Shown here: one piece after another, positions 42,679-51,744 of the stretch
Numbering within the stretch: the stretch's first letter is position 1
How the letters are laid out: every line of letters begins with the position of its first letter
Assembly: GCF_003628125.1 (NCBI RefSeq)
Contig: NZ_RBZU01000004.1
Location: 417,949 to 481,948 of the forward strand
Source of the DNA: Pararobbsia silviterrae
Lineage (GTDB): Bacteria; Pseudomonadota; Gammaproteobacteria; Burkholderiales; Burkholderiaceae
Length of the DNA stretch: 64,000 bases
Direction of reading: 5' to 3'
Position numbers and translations under genes: made by a program
Notes under the pieces: model-generated
Databases searched by the model: none
Seen by the model: only the letters and a program-made list of their open reading frames with translations
What the model was told of the DNA's origin: nothing

Positions 42679-43752
42679 TCAAGCGGTCGATGCCTCGACA
42701 CGTGCCGAGGCATCGGGCGCTTGCGGTGCGACCGGGGCGCGCGTCTCGACCGCGCGATGCACGGCCAGCGTGGCGGCGAGCGTGCGCGAGGCGTCGTCGA
42801 TCGAGCAGACCGGCGTTTCCTCGCGCGCGATCACGGCCGCGAAATGGCGGAGTTGTTCGTGATAGGGATCGCCGCTGTGCGGGGTGCTGCGTTCGACGGT
42901 CAGCGGATCGTGCCATCCCTTGCGCGCGCGATATTCCCAGATATCGAGCAGCGGCAGCGTCAATGAGGCATCGGTCCCCGTCACGAAGTGCGTGTTGACG
43001 AGCTGACGCGGATAATGCGCGGCTTCGCCCGCGGCGAGATCCCAATTCCATGGCGACGCCGCGCAATCCGACACGGCCAGCGTGCCCAGCGCGCCCGATG
43101 CGAATCGCAGCAGGACGGCCGCGGTGTCTTCGACCTCGAAGCCGCGCACGGCATTCGAACTGAGCGCCTGGACCTCGACGACTTCCCCGAGCAAAAAGCG
43201 CAGCAGGTCGATGTCGTGGATCAGATTGATCAGCACCGGTCCGCCGCCCGCGCGCCGTCTCCATGCCATGTCGAAGTAGCTGTCGGGCTTGTAGAACGTG
43301 GCGAGCGCATTGGCCGCGACGATCGTGCCGAGACGGCCTGATCGCACGATCTCGCGCGCGCGCCTCAAGATCGGGTTGTGCCGCCGATGATGGCCCACGA
43401 TCAACGGAACGTCCGACTCGGCGGCCGCGTGGCTTAGCCTGTGCGCCTCGCCGACGTCGTCGGCGACGGGCTTCTCGATCAATGCCGGCATCCCGCGCGC
43501 GATACAGGCGAGGCCGACCTCGACGTGCGTCGCATTCGGTGTCGCGACGATCACGCCTTCGGGCCGTACGTCGTCGAGCATGGCCGTGTAGTCGAGATAG
43601 TCGCGCAGCCCCTCGGCACGCGCGAAGTCCCGCGCGGCGGGCGAGGGATCCGCAATGGCGACGACTTCGACCTGCGGATGCTGCCGCGCGCGCTCCACAT
43701 GCATGCGCCCGATCGCACCGGCGCCCACCACCGCCAAACGTCTCCTAGCCAT
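42679..43752 (-). CDS. Gfo/Idh/MocA family NAD(P)-dependent oxidoreductase
   Basis: The start at 43752 has GAGGA 6 bp upstream; 43764 is an alternative ATG. The product is 357 aa. The N-terminal Rossmann fold starts RRRLAVVGAGAIGRMHVERARQHPQVEVVAIADPS, and EKPVADDV with the catalytic-type Lys is present. The C-terminal domain has GGPVLINLIHDIDLLRFLLGEVVEVQAL, with H-D-I-D typical of the family. Members oxidise or reduce sugars, polyols and cyclitols. It is divergent from the orphan binding-protein gene and may act on the same substrate. Confidence 0.87.
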   Translation of the reverse strand: MARRRLAVVGAGAIGRMHVERARQHPQVEVVAIADPSPAARDFARAEGLRDYLDYTAMLDDVRPEGVIVATPNATHVEVGLACIARGMPALIEKPVADDVGEAHRLSHAAAESDVPLIVGHHRRHNPILRRAREIVRSGRLGTIVAANALATFYKPDSYFDMAWRRRAGGGPVLINLIHDIDLLRFLLGEVVEVQALSSNAVRGFEVEDTAAVLLRFASGALGTLAVSDCAASPWNWDLAAGEAAHYPRQLVNTHFVTGTDASLTLPLLDIWEYRARKGWHDPLTVERSTPHSGDPYHEQLRHFAAVIAREETPVCSIDDASRTLAATLAVHRAVETRAPVAPQAPDASARVEASTA

Positions 43753-43949
43753 GTTTTTCCTCATTCGACTGTTCGATGCCCCGGCCGGGACCGGAGCGGG
43801 TAAACACCCGCCCCAACCATCCGCCAAAACAGAAATGTGATTTGATTATTGAATGCTATTCTAATTTGCAATAAAGTTCACAAAAAATTCGGCGCGACGC
43901 AGGCGTACGAAACTCGCCGTCAAATCGATGGATCCAGGAGACAACTCAG
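43753..43949. promoter_or_regulatory. AT-rich divergent promoter region
   Basis: These 197 bp separate the oxidoreductase gene from the plus-strand binding-protein gene. Positions 43838-43890 are much more AT-rich than their surroundings, with several TTGATT/TATTCT-like hexamers, and a small GAAT-GCT-ATTC dyad lies near 43850. Both operons probably start here. No gene is seen. Confidence 0.45.
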
Positions 43950-45257
43950 ATGAAGGACGTGCACCACCTGACGACAGCATCCCAAACGGGCGACACGGTT
44001 TCGGGCGAATCCGCGCCCGGCTCCGGCATGACGCGCCGCGACTGGCTCGTGACGACGGGCAAGGCGCTCGCGAGCGGCGCGGCCGTGCTCGCGGCGCCCG
44101 CGATCGTGCGCGCGCAGGGCGAGCAGCCGATCAAGCTCGGTCTGTTGCTGGCCAAGCAGGGCGTTTGGACCGAGCAGGGCGAGGTCATCGCGAACGGCGT
44201 CAAGATGGCGCTCGACGATGCGAAGAATCAGGTGCGCGGGCGTCCGATCGAATTGCTCTGGTACGACGAGCCGAATCCGCAAGCCGCGCAGCAGAACATG
44301 CAGAAGCTCGTCGAGGAGGACAAGGTCGCAGCCGTGATCGGCGGCACGAACAGCGGCACGTCGCTCGCGATTTCGTCGGTCGCATATCGAACGAAGACGC
44401 CGTATATCGCGCCGAACGCGGCGGCGCGCGAACTGACGGGCAGCAGCTGCAATCCGTATACGTTCCGCGTGTTGAGCCCGACGCCCGTGACGTGCCGCGC
44501 GCTTGCGCCGTCGCTGCTCGCGATCGGCAAACGCTGGCATTTTCTCGTCGCGAACTATGCGTATGGGCAGGACATTCAGCGTTCGATGTCGGATCTGCTC
44601 AAGCAGGCCGGCGGCACGATCACGGGGACCGACGCGACGCCGCTTAACACGACCGACTTCAGCGCCTACATCCTCAAGATTCGTCAGGCGAAGCCCGATG
44701 TCGTGATGCTCGGTTTGCCGGGCGGCGATCTGTCGACGTTCCTCAAGCAGTACGCCGAAATGGGCCTCAAAGGCCAGATTCCCGTTGCATGTCCGATCAT
44801 CGGCGACTCGGATCTCTGGTCGATCAGCGAAACGGCCGCGACCGGCTATTACGGCAAGCCCTGGCATTTCAGCGCGCCCGACCATTCGCCCGAAGAAGTC
44901 GCGTTTATCAAGGCGTACAACGCGAAATTCGGCAAACCGCCCGCCGACAAGGCATGGATCGGCTGGTTCACGACACGCGCCTTGCTCGGCGCGCTCAATC
45001 AGGCGAAGAGCACATCGGGCGCGGACATCGTGCGCAGTCTCGAGACCGTGCAGTTCGGCGACAGCTTCGGGCCCGCGTATTTCCGGCCCTGGGATCATCA
45101 GATGCTGCGCCGTTGGACCGTGTTCAAGGTCAAGGATCACATCACGGACAAGTGGGACTGGCTCGATACCGTATCGAACGTGCCGAAGAATCCGGGCGAT
45201 CTCGACGCGTTGTACGGCACGCGCCAGGAAATCGGCTGCACGATGGGGGCGGTCTGA
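43950..45257 (+). CDS. Branched-chain amino acid-type ABC substrate-binding protein, Tat signal (orphan)
   Basis: This 435-aa protein follows AGGAG. An N-terminal extension precedes a twin-arginine signal (MTRRDWLVTTGKALASGAAV, Arg29-Arg30, then AAPAIVRAQ). The mature part is a LivK/AmiC-type binding protein: IKLGLLLAKQGVWTEQGEVIANGVKMALDDA, KVAAVIGGTNSGTSLAISS, KPDVVMLGLPGGDLSTFLKQYAEMGLKG. No permease or ATPase genes lie nearby, so it either uses a transporter encoded elsewhere or serves another role. Its stop overlaps the AroE-like start (TGATG). Confidence 0.85.
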   Translation: MKDVHHLTTASQTGDTVSGESAPGSGMTRRDWLVTTGKALASGAAVLAAPAIVRAQGEQPIKLGLLLAKQGVWTEQGEVIANGVKMALDDAKNQVRGRPIELLWYDEPNPQAAQQNMQKLVEEDKVAAVIGGTNSGTSLAISSVAYRTKTPYIAPNAAARELTGSSCNPYTFRVLSPTPVTCRALAPSLLAIGKRWHFLVANYAYGQDIQRSMSDLLKQAGGTITGTDATPLNTTDFSAYILKIRQAKPDVVMLGLPGGDLSTFLKQYAEMGLKGQIPVACPIIGDSDLWSISETAATGYYGKPWHFSAPDHSPEEVAFIKAYNAKFGKPPADKAWIGWFTTRALLGALNQAKSTSGADIVRSLETVQFGDSFGPAYFRPWDHQMLRRWTVFKVKDHITDKWDWLDTVSNVPKNPGDLDALYGTRQEIGCTMGAV

Positions 45258-46102
45258 TGGTCGCGCCCGTCTCTTGCGCCGATACCGCGGTCTCGCTCGA
45301 CGAAGGACTCACGGGCGCCACGCGCGTGTATTTCGTCGTCGGCGATCCGATCGCCCAGGTGCGCTCGCCGATGGTCGTGACTGCAGCGATGCGCAAGGCC
45401 GGACGCGATGCGATCGTGATCCCCGTGCAAGTCGCGCCCGATGAACTCGATGCGTTTTTCGCGGGTGTCGCGTCGATGCGCAATGTCGACGGCGTCATCG
45501 TGACGGTGCCGCATAAATTCAGCGGTGCGCAACGGTGCGCCAGTTTGTCCGATGCGGCCGCGTTCGCGGGCTCGGTCAACACGATGCGGCGCACGCCCCA
45601 AGGCGAGTGGCGCGGCGATATGTCCGACGGCATCGGTCTGATCGCGGCGATGCGCGACGGCGGCTGCGTGTTCGAAGGTCAACGCGCATTGCTCATCGGA
45701 GCCGGCGGCGCGGGTTCGGCGATCGGCCATGCGCTCGTCACGGCGGGCGTGGCGTCGCTCGATATACGCGATCCCGATACGGCGCGCACCGATGCGCTTG
45801 TCGCGCGTTTGTCCGAATTGAAGCGCGGCGCCGTGCGCGCGGCCGCGAGCGATGTCGCGCCCGAAGCCTACGACGTGTTGATCAATGCATCGCCGCTCGG
45901 CATGCGCGAGGGCGATCCGTTGCCGATCGATGTCTCGCGTTTGCGCGCGTCGACGTTCATCGGCGACGTCGTGACGAAGCCGCCGCTGACGCCGTTTATC
46001 GAAGCCGCCCGCGCGCGCGGCTGCAAGACCGTGACCGGCACGCAGATGTTTGCACGTGTGAGCGGCTGGATCGTCGATTTTTTATCGGACCCGAACGCGT
46101 GA
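45257..46102 (+). CDS. Shikimate dehydrogenase-like protein (AroE family)
   Basis: The start at ATG 45257 overlaps the previous stop and gives 281 aa. The AroE fold is clear: YFVVGDPIAQVRSPMVV, VDGVIVTVPHKFSG with the catalytic Lys, SVNTMRR, MSDGIG with the catalytic Asp, ALLIGAGGAGSAIGHAL for NAD(P) binding, and INASPLGMREGDPLP. The substrate-binding S-K-S region of true AroE (H-S-K/R-S-P) reads QVRSP, so one of the two carboxylate-binding serines is missing. Together with its catabolic neighbours this suggests a quinate-, shikimate- or cyclitol-type degradation step rather than aromatic amino acid biosynthesis. Confidence 0.85.
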   Translation: MVAPVSCADTAVSLDEGLTGATRVYFVVGDPIAQVRSPMVVTAAMRKAGRDAIVIPVQVAPDELDAFFAGVASMRNVDGVIVTVPHKFSGAQRCASLSDAAAFAGSVNTMRRTPQGEWRGDMSDGIGLIAAMRDGGCVFEGQRALLIGAGGAGSAIGHALVTAGVASLDIRDPDTARTDALVARLSELKRGAVRAAASDVAPEAYDVLINASPLGMREGDPLPIDVSRLRASTFIGDVVTKPPLTPFIEAARARGCKTVTGTQMFARVSGWIVDFLSDPNA

Positions 46103-46175
46103 GCGCGCGGGCCGATTCCTCACTGTCATAGACGGCGCAGCGCCGCAGATACACCACGCATACGGAGAAGTCAGC

Positions 46176-47969
46176 ATGAGCCGCAACGACGCAGCCCCAC
46201 GAAACGCCGCGCAATGGGATGAGCAGGTCGATCTGCTGATCTTCGGCGCGGGAGCGGCGGGCATGACGACCGCGTTGATCGCGCATCACGAAGGTCTGCA
46301 GGTGATGCTCTGCGAAAAGACCGCGGCCGTCGGGGGCATTACGTCGACATCGGGGGGCACGACATGGGTGCCCGGCACGCGGTTGAGCGTCGATGCGGGC
46401 GTGCCCGACACGATCGGCGACGCGCGCCGGTTTCTCGAATCCGTCGTCGGCGATCGCGGCGGCGACGCGGCGCGTGAAGCGTTTTTGCAAAGCGGTCCCG
46501 AGGCGATCGACGAGCTTGAGCGTATCAGCGCGGTCAAGTTCGTCGCGGCGGCCGCGCATCCGGACTATGTCAACGGCCCGGGCGCGGCCTATGGCGGACG
46601 CGCGCTGGCGCCCGTTCCATTCGATGCGCGCGTGCTGGGTCGCGATTTCGTGCGCGTGCGGCCGCCGCGCGACGTGTTCATGGGGTTGGGCGGCATGATG
46701 GTCAATCGCAACGATCTGAACGCGTTGCTGTTTCCTTTCGCGTCGGGTCAGAACTTCAAGCGGACCGTCGAGGTCGTCGGCCGCTATCTGATCGACCGGC
46801 TGCGCTTTGCGCGCGGCACGCAGCTCGTCATGGGGAATGCGCTCGCCGCGCGCTTGTTCTACAGCCTGCGCGAGCGCGGTGTCGACATGCGTTTCGAAAC
46901 ACCGCTCGTCGAACTCGTGCGCGAGCAAGGACGCGTGACAGGCGCGATCGTCACGTCGCCGGACGGCACGCGCAAGCGCATCGGCGCGCGTCGCGGCGTC
47001 GTGCTCGCGACCGGCGGGCTGACGCGCCATCCGGTTCTGCGCAAACAACTGTTTCCCGCGGCGGCGCAGCCGCTGTCTCTGTCGCCCGATACGCATACGG
47101 GCGACGGCCTCGATCGCGCGGTCAAGGTCGAGGCGCGCATCGAGGACGGCGGCGACAGTCCGGGTCTCTGGATGCCGTGTTCGATTCAACGCGCACCGGA
47201 CGGCACCGAACGCGTCTGGCCGCACATCATTCTCGATCGCGCGAAGCCGGGTCTGATCGCGGTCAATCGTCACGGCAAGCGCTTCGTCAATGAATCGAAC
47301 TCGTATCACGACTTCGTGATGGGCATGCTGCGCGATACGGGCGATGGCCAGAGCGTGCCCGCGCATCTGATCGTCGATGCCGCATTCCTGCGCGACTACG
47401 GACTGGGACTCGTGATGCCCGGGCGTCATCGCGCGCGGATCGCGTCGTTCGTGCGCTCGGGCTACCTCGTGACCGCGCCGACGTTGCGCGATCTCGCGAA
47501 GAAACTCGATGTCGACGTCAACGGCCTGTTGCAGACCGTAGAGCGATTCAATCGCGACGCGGCCGCCGGACAAGACCCCGAGTTCGAGCGCGGCGGCAGT
47601 CCGATGAGCCGCTTCAACGGCGACCCCGCGCAAAAGCCGAATCCGTGCGTTCGTCCGATCGGCGACGGACCGTATTACGCGGTGACCGTGCGGCCCGCGG
47701 ATCTCGCCTGCAGCGCGGGACTCAGCGGTACCGAGAACGGCGAAGTGCTCGATACGTCGGGCAAACCGATTCCGGGGCTCTTTGCGTGCGGCAACGATCT
47801 TGCGTCGATTTTCCGCGGCACCTATCCGGGACCGGGCACGACGCTCGGACCGGCGATCGTCTTCGGATGGCGGATCGCCAAGTTCGCGGCGGGGCGCTTG
47901 TCGGGACAGGCGCGCGACGCGCATACGGCGAACCCGGACGTCGTACCGTTGCGGCGCGCGAACGGGTAG
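46176..47969 (+). CDS. KstD-like FAD-dependent dehydrogenase
   Basis: This 597-aa protein follows GGAGAAG. The FAD motif is VDLLIFGAGAAGMTTAL (Gly24-Gly29), with GGITSTSGGTTWVPG, GVVLATGGLTRHP and PGLFACGNDLASIFRGTYPGPGTTLGPAIVFG. These are signatures of the 3-ketosteroid-delta1-dehydrogenase/fumarate reductase family, whose members introduce a double bond next to a keto group. No steroid genes are present, and the neighbours point to a cyclic carboxylate or cyclohexanone-type substrate instead. It is read in the same direction as the AroE-like gene, after 73 bp. Confidence 0.85.
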   Translation: MSRNDAAPRNAAQWDEQVDLLIFGAGAAGMTTALIAHHEGLQVMLCEKTAAVGGITSTSGGTTWVPGTRLSVDAGVPDTIGDARRFLESVVGDRGGDAAREAFLQSGPEAIDELERISAVKFVAAAAHPDYVNGPGAAYGGRALAPVPFDARVLGRDFVRVRPPRDVFMGLGGMMVNRNDLNALLFPFASGQNFKRTVEVVGRYLIDRLRFARGTQLVMGNALAARLFYSLRERGVDMRFETPLVELVREQGRVTGAIVTSPDGTRKRIGARRGVVLATGGLTRHPVLRKQLFPAAAQPLSLSPDTHTGDGLDRAVKVEARIEDGGDSPGLWMPCSIQRAPDGTERVWPHIILDRAKPGLIAVNRHGKRFVNESNSYHDFVMGMLRDTGDGQSVPAHLIVDAAFLRDYGLGLVMPGRHRARIASFVRSGYLVTAPTLRDLAKKLDVDVNGLLQTVERFNRDAAAGQDPEFERGGSPMSRFNGDPAQKPNPCVRPIGDGPYYAVTVRPADLACSAGLSGTENGEVLDTSGKPIPGLFACGNDLASIFRGTYPGPGTTLGPAIVFGWRIAKFAAGRLSGQARDAHTANPDVVPLRRANG

Positions 47970-47981
47970 TCGCGTCTCGCA

Positions 47982-48965
47982 TCAACGCTTGATACGCGGC
48001 GTGCGGGTCCGCGTGCGCCGCTTCGCGTCCGTCGCGGGCGCGGGCGACGCCTGCGCCGGCAGCGTATCGAGCCACCGCTGCGGTTCCGCATACATCTCCG
48101 CGACCAGCTGCTTGACGATGTCGATGTACTTCGAATTGTCGTTGACGCGGTGATTGAAGATGATCGGCGATGTCGCGTCGTCGCTGTCGATCAGCCGGTA
48201 GTGAACGTCCTGCCGGATCTGCCGCGCCGAAGACGGGATCACGCAGACGCCGAATTCGGCGGCCACGAGACCGAGCGCCGTCTGGATCTCGCGCACTTCG
48301 AGCACTTCGCCGGGCTGCACGCGATGGCCATGGAAGACGTTCAGCACTTGATCGGCAAAGCTCGGGCGCGGCTGGTTCGGATACACGATGAGTTTTTCTC
48401 CCGCGAGTTGCTCGATCGAGAGCGGCGTCGATTCGCTCGCCATCGGCGAACCGATCGGCACGACCGCGGCAAGCCGTTCTTCGCGCAGCACGATGCTCGC
48501 GACATTCGGGTCCGTGTGACGAATCCGGCCGAAGCCGATATCGATGCGGCCTTCCTTAAGGGCTTCCACCTGCTGCAGCGACATCAGCTCGACCACCTGA
48601 ATATCGAGTTCGGGGGCCGAGTGACGCAGCTTGCGCATGAGCGTCGGTAAGCCCGCGTACAACACCGAAGCGACAAAACCGATCGACAACACGCTGCGCT
48701 GACGCAATCCCACATGGCGCGCGGCGACCTGCATCTGTTCGACGCGACCAAGGATCTGGATCGCCTGTTCATAGAACAGACGGCCCGCGTCGGTCATGCG
48801 GACCGGACGCGTATTGCGGATCAGCAAGGGCACGCCGACTTCTTCTTCGAGCAATTGAATTTGCCGGCTCAACGGCGGCTGCGCGATATGGAGGTATTCG
48901 GCCGCGCGCGTGAAATTGCGCTCGCGGGCCACGGCGACGAAATAGCGGATTTGACGCAGATCCAT
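47982..48965 (-). CDS. catR: LysR family regulator of catechol/benzoate genes (CatR/BenM-like)
   Basis: The start at 48965 gives 327 aa. The HTH (MDLRQIRYFVAVARERNFTRAAEYLHIAQPPLSRQIQLLEEEVGVPLLIR) and the effector domain (LSIGFVASVLYAGLPTLMRKLR, IDIGFGRIRHTDPNVASIVLREERLAAVVP) closely follow the BenM/CatM/CatR pattern, where muconate is the usual inducer. It is divergent from catB across 189 bp containing an ATAT-N7-GTAT dyad. The C-terminus has an extra basic, Ala/Pro-rich tail of about 25 residues. Regulation of catBCA and possibly benABCD is inferred from position and family. Confidence 0.85.
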   Translation of the reverse strand: MDLRQIRYFVAVARERNFTRAAEYLHIAQPPLSRQIQLLEEEVGVPLLIRNTRPVRMTDAGRLFYEQAIQILGRVEQMQVAARHVGLRQRSVLSIGFVASVLYAGLPTLMRKLRHSAPELDIQVVELMSLQQVEALKEGRIDIGFGRIRHTDPNVASIVLREERLAAVVPIGSPMASESTPLSIEQLAGEKLIVYPNQPRPSFADQVLNVFHGHRVQPGEVLEVREIQTALGLVAAEFGVCVIPSSARQIRQDVHYRLIDSDDATSPIIFNHRVNDNSKYIDIVKQLVAEMYAEPQRWLDTLPAQASPAPATDAKRRTRTRTPRIKR

Positions 48966-49054
48966 GACAAGGTCCGGAAGGGTCTGAAAACTCGATACCC
49001 GAATCAAACGTTGCAGTGCAATAAGAGAAATACGAAAGAGATTTTACCGCTTCC

Positions 49055-49069
49055 ATATCTTTAAGGTAT
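49055..49069. promoter_or_regulatory. CatM/BenM-type operator candidate in the catR-catB intergenic region
   Basis: ATAT-N7-GTAT at 49055-49069 differs by one base from the ATAC-N7-GTAT consensus of CatM/BenM sites. A half-conserved ATAC-N7-ATTT lies at 49030-49044, 25 bp upstream, as expected for the paired sites of this regulator family. Both lie between the divergent starts of catR and catB. Confidence 0.55.
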
Positions 49070-49154
49070 CAAAGAGGATGGCAAAAGTATTGGACGCTCA
49101 AAGGGGCCGGACGTATAAAACTATCCAACGAACTTCCTTTACGCAGCGGCCGCC

Positions 49155-50291
49155 ATGACTTCAGCCACGATCGAACGTATCGAAACCTGCCTCGTCGATT
49201 TGCCGACGATTCGTCCGCATAAGCTCTCGGTCGCGACGATGTACGGGCAAACCCTGATGCTCGTGAAGATCTACTGCAGCGACGGTGTCGTGGGCATCGG
49301 CGAAGGCACGACGATCGCGGGGATGGCCTATGGTCCCGAAAGTCCGGAGGCCATGAAGCTTGCGATCGACACCTATCTCGGCCCGGCGATGATCGGCAAG
49401 GATGCGACGCGCATTCAAGCGCTGATGGCGCACCTCGGCAAGCTCGTCAAGGTCAATCATTTCTCGAAGAGCGCACTCGAAACCGCATTGCTCGACGCGC
49501 ATGGCAAGCGGCTCGGCGTGTCGATCGGCGAATTGCTCGGCGGCCGTCGCCGCGATCGCCTGCCGGTCGCGTGGACGCTCGCGTCGGGCGATACGGCGAA
49601 GGACATCGCGGAAGCCGAGCATATGCTCGACGTGCGCCGTCACAAGACTTTCAAGCTCAAGATCGGCGCCAAGGAACTTCAGGCCGATATTCGGCACGTC
49701 GCCGAAATCAAGAAGGCGCTGGGCGATCGCGCCGCGGTGCGTGTCGACGTCAATATGGCGTGGAGCGAAACGCAGGCCGCGCGCGCGATCCCCGCGTTGG
49801 CCGACGCCGGTTGCGAACTCATCGAACAACCGGTCGCGTCGGCCGCCGCGCTCGCGCGTCTGACGCGTCGTTTCCCCGTGGCCTTGATGGCCGATGAAAT
49901 CCTGCAGGGCCCGGAGAGCGCATTCGATATCGCGCGCCACGACGGCGCCGATGTGTTCGCGATCAAGATCGAACAGAGCGGCGGCCTGTTCGCCGCGCAA
50001 CGTGTCGCGGCGATCGCCGACGCGGCGGGTATCGAACTCTATGGCGGCACGATGCTGGAAGGCGCGTTCAGCACGATCGCGTCAGCGCATCTGTTCGCGA
50101 GCTTCGCGAATCTGCAATGGGGCACCGAATTGTTCGGGCCGCTGCTGATCACTGAAGAAATCCTGACTCAGCCGCTCGACTACAGCGACTTCGAATTGAC
50201 CGTGCCCAAGGGGCCGGGCCTCGGCATCGAGCTCGATGAAGCCAAGGTCGGCCGATTCGTGCGGGACGGCGCGATGGAAGTCACCCAATAA
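49155..50291 (+). CDS. catB: Muconate cycloisomerase
   Basis: This 378-aa protein of the enolase superfamily converts cis,cis-muconate to muconolactone. Catalytic KxK is Lys167/Lys169 (KTFKLKIG), and metal ligands Asp198 (RVDVNMAW) and Glu224 (ELIEQPV) are in place. PHKLSVATMYGQTLMLVKI is the usual N-terminal capping segment of muconate cycloisomerases. It is first in a plus-strand run catB-catC-catA. Confidence 0.93.
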   Translation: MTSATIERIETCLVDLPTIRPHKLSVATMYGQTLMLVKIYCSDGVVGIGEGTTIAGMAYGPESPEAMKLAIDTYLGPAMIGKDATRIQALMAHLGKLVKVNHFSKSALETALLDAHGKRLGVSIGELLGGRRRDRLPVAWTLASGDTAKDIAEAEHMLDVRRHKTFKLKIGAKELQADIRHVAEIKKALGDRAAVRVDVNMAWSETQAARAIPALADAGCELIEQPVASAAALARLTRRFPVALMADEILQGPESAFDIARHDGADVFAIKIEQSGGLFAAQRVAAIADAAGIELYGGTMLEGAFSTIASAHLFASFANLQWGTELFGPLLITEEILTQPLDYSDFELTVPKGPGLGIELDEAKVGRFVRDGAMEVTQ

Positions 50292-50320
50292 CCTCGATCT
50301 CGATCAAGAGGACGCTCACG

Positions 50321-50611
50321 ATGCTTTTCCACGTACGGATGGATGTGCAGATCCCGGCCGATATGCCGGCCGATGTCGCGAACGAAATCAAGGCCCGCGA
50401 AAAGGCCTATTCGCAGAACCTTCAGCGCAGCGGTAAGTGGCCCCACATCTGGCGCATCGTAGGCGAGTACGCGAATTACAGCATTTTCGACGTGGCGAGC
50501 AATGCCGAGCTTCACGAGATCCTGACCGGCTTGCCGCTGTTTCCGTATATGAAGATTTCGGTGACGCCGTTGTGTCGCCACCCGTCGTCGATTCGGGACG
50601 ACGAAAGTTAA
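50321..50611 (+). CDS. catC: Muconolactone delta-isomerase
   Basis: This 96-aa protein starts MLFHVRMDVQIPADMPADVANEIKAREKAYSQ and contains GKWPHIWRIVGEYANYSIFDV and PLFPYMKISVTPL, typical of the small decameric muconolactone isomerases. It converts muconolactone to the enol-lactone. It follows catB after 29 bp with AGAGGA before the start. Confidence 0.95.
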   Translation: MLFHVRMDVQIPADMPADVANEIKAREKAYSQNLQRSGKWPHIWRIVGEYANYSIFDVASNAELHEILTGLPLFPYMKISVTPLCRHPSSIRDDES

Positions 50612-50692
50612 GCCCAGGTAAGAGGTGAGCTTTCACGGGCGTCGTTGCCCGATACCGTTTTTTCCCCAAAATACCCCATGGAGACAGACATC

Positions 50693-51628
50693 ATGAGCGT
50701 CAAAGTATTCCAAACCCAGGAAGTGCAGGACCTGTTGAAGGCCGCGTCGAACGTTGAAGCGAAGAACGGCAATGCACGCTTCCAGCAGATCGTGCTGCGT
50801 CTGCTCGGCGATCTCTTCAAGGCGATCGACGATCTCGACATCACGCCGGATGAAGTCTGGACGGGCATCAACTATCTGAACAAGCTGGGCCAGGACGGCG
50901 AAGCGGCGCTGCTCGCGGCGGGCCTCGGCCTCGAGAAGTATCTCGACATCCGCATGGATGCCGAAGACAAGGCGATCGGCGCCGACGGCGGCACGCCGCG
51001 CACGATCGAAGGCCCGCTCTATGTCGCGGGTGCGAAGGTTCACGACGGCCTCGTCAAGATCGATATCAATCCCGATGAGGACGCGGGTCCGCTCGTGATC
51101 CACGGTACGGTCAAAGGCGCGGACGGCAAGCCCGTGGCGGGCGCGATCGTCGAATGCTGGCATGCGAATTCGAAGGGCTTCTACTCGCACTTCGATCCGA
51201 CGGGCGCGCAAAGCGATTTCAATCTGCGCGGCGCGGTCAAGACGGGCACGGACGGCAAGTATGAATTCCGCACACTGATGCCTGTCGGCTATGGCTGCCC
51301 GCCGCACGGTTCGACGCAAAAATTGCTCAATGTGCTCGGCCGTCACGGCAACCGTCCCGCGCACGTGCACTTCTTCGTGTCGGGCGACGGTCATCGCAAG
51401 CTCACGACGCAATTCAATATCGAAGGCGATCCGCTGATCTGGGACGACTTCGCGTATGCGACGCGTGAAGAACTGATTCCGCCGGTCGTCGACAAGACGG
51501 GCGGCGCGTCGCTCGGCCTCAAGGCCGACGCGTACAAGGATATCGAATTCAATTTCACGCTGACGCCGCTTGTCCAAGGTAAGGACAACCAGCTCGTTTC
51601 CCGCCTGCGCGCCGCCGCCACGGTCTAA
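50693..51628 (+). CDS. catA: Catechol 1,2-dioxygenase
   Basis: The start at 50693 (MSVKVFQTQEVQDLLKAASN) has GGAGA upstream and gives 311 aa. The four iron ligands are visible at the classical positions: Tyr164, Tyr200, His224 and His226 (PVGYGCPP, RPAHVHFF). It cleaves catechol to cis,cis-muconate, the catB substrate. A strong GC hairpin separates it from benA. Confidence 0.95.
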   Translation: MSVKVFQTQEVQDLLKAASNVEAKNGNARFQQIVLRLLGDLFKAIDDLDITPDEVWTGINYLNKLGQDGEAALLAAGLGLEKYLDIRMDAEDKAIGADGGTPRTIEGPLYVAGAKVHDGLVKIDINPDEDAGPLVIHGTVKGADGKPVAGAIVECWHANSKGFYSHFDPTGAQSDFNLRGAVKTGTDGKYEFRTLMPVGYGCPPHGSTQKLLNVLGRHGNRPAHVHFFVSGDGHRKLTTQFNIEGDPLIWDDFAYATREELIPPVVDKTGGASLGLKADAYKDIEFNFTLTPLVQGKDNQLVSRLRAAATV

Positions 51629-51637
51629 GCGCTTCTC

Positions 51638-51667
51638 GACGCGGCGCCGCGTTCGCGCCGCCGCGTC
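51638..51667. terminator. GC-rich hairpin between catA and benA
   Basis: GACGCGGCG (51638-51646) and CGCCGCGTC (51659-51667) are a perfect 9-bp stem with a 12-nt loop, starting 10 bp after the catA stop. No U-tract follows. It may partly terminate transcription between catBCA and benABCD, or protect the catA mRNA end. Confidence 0.45.
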
Positions 51668-51744
51668 CGACCCTCGTGTTAAGCATCATTCGACGCTGAT
51701 TCAGGACTCCGTACAGCGTTTGGAATGGGCATTGGAGATCCATC

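Noticed and set aside
45996..47924. 642-codon minus-strand open frame
   Set aside because: Antisense to the KstD-like gene with an intact FAD motif.
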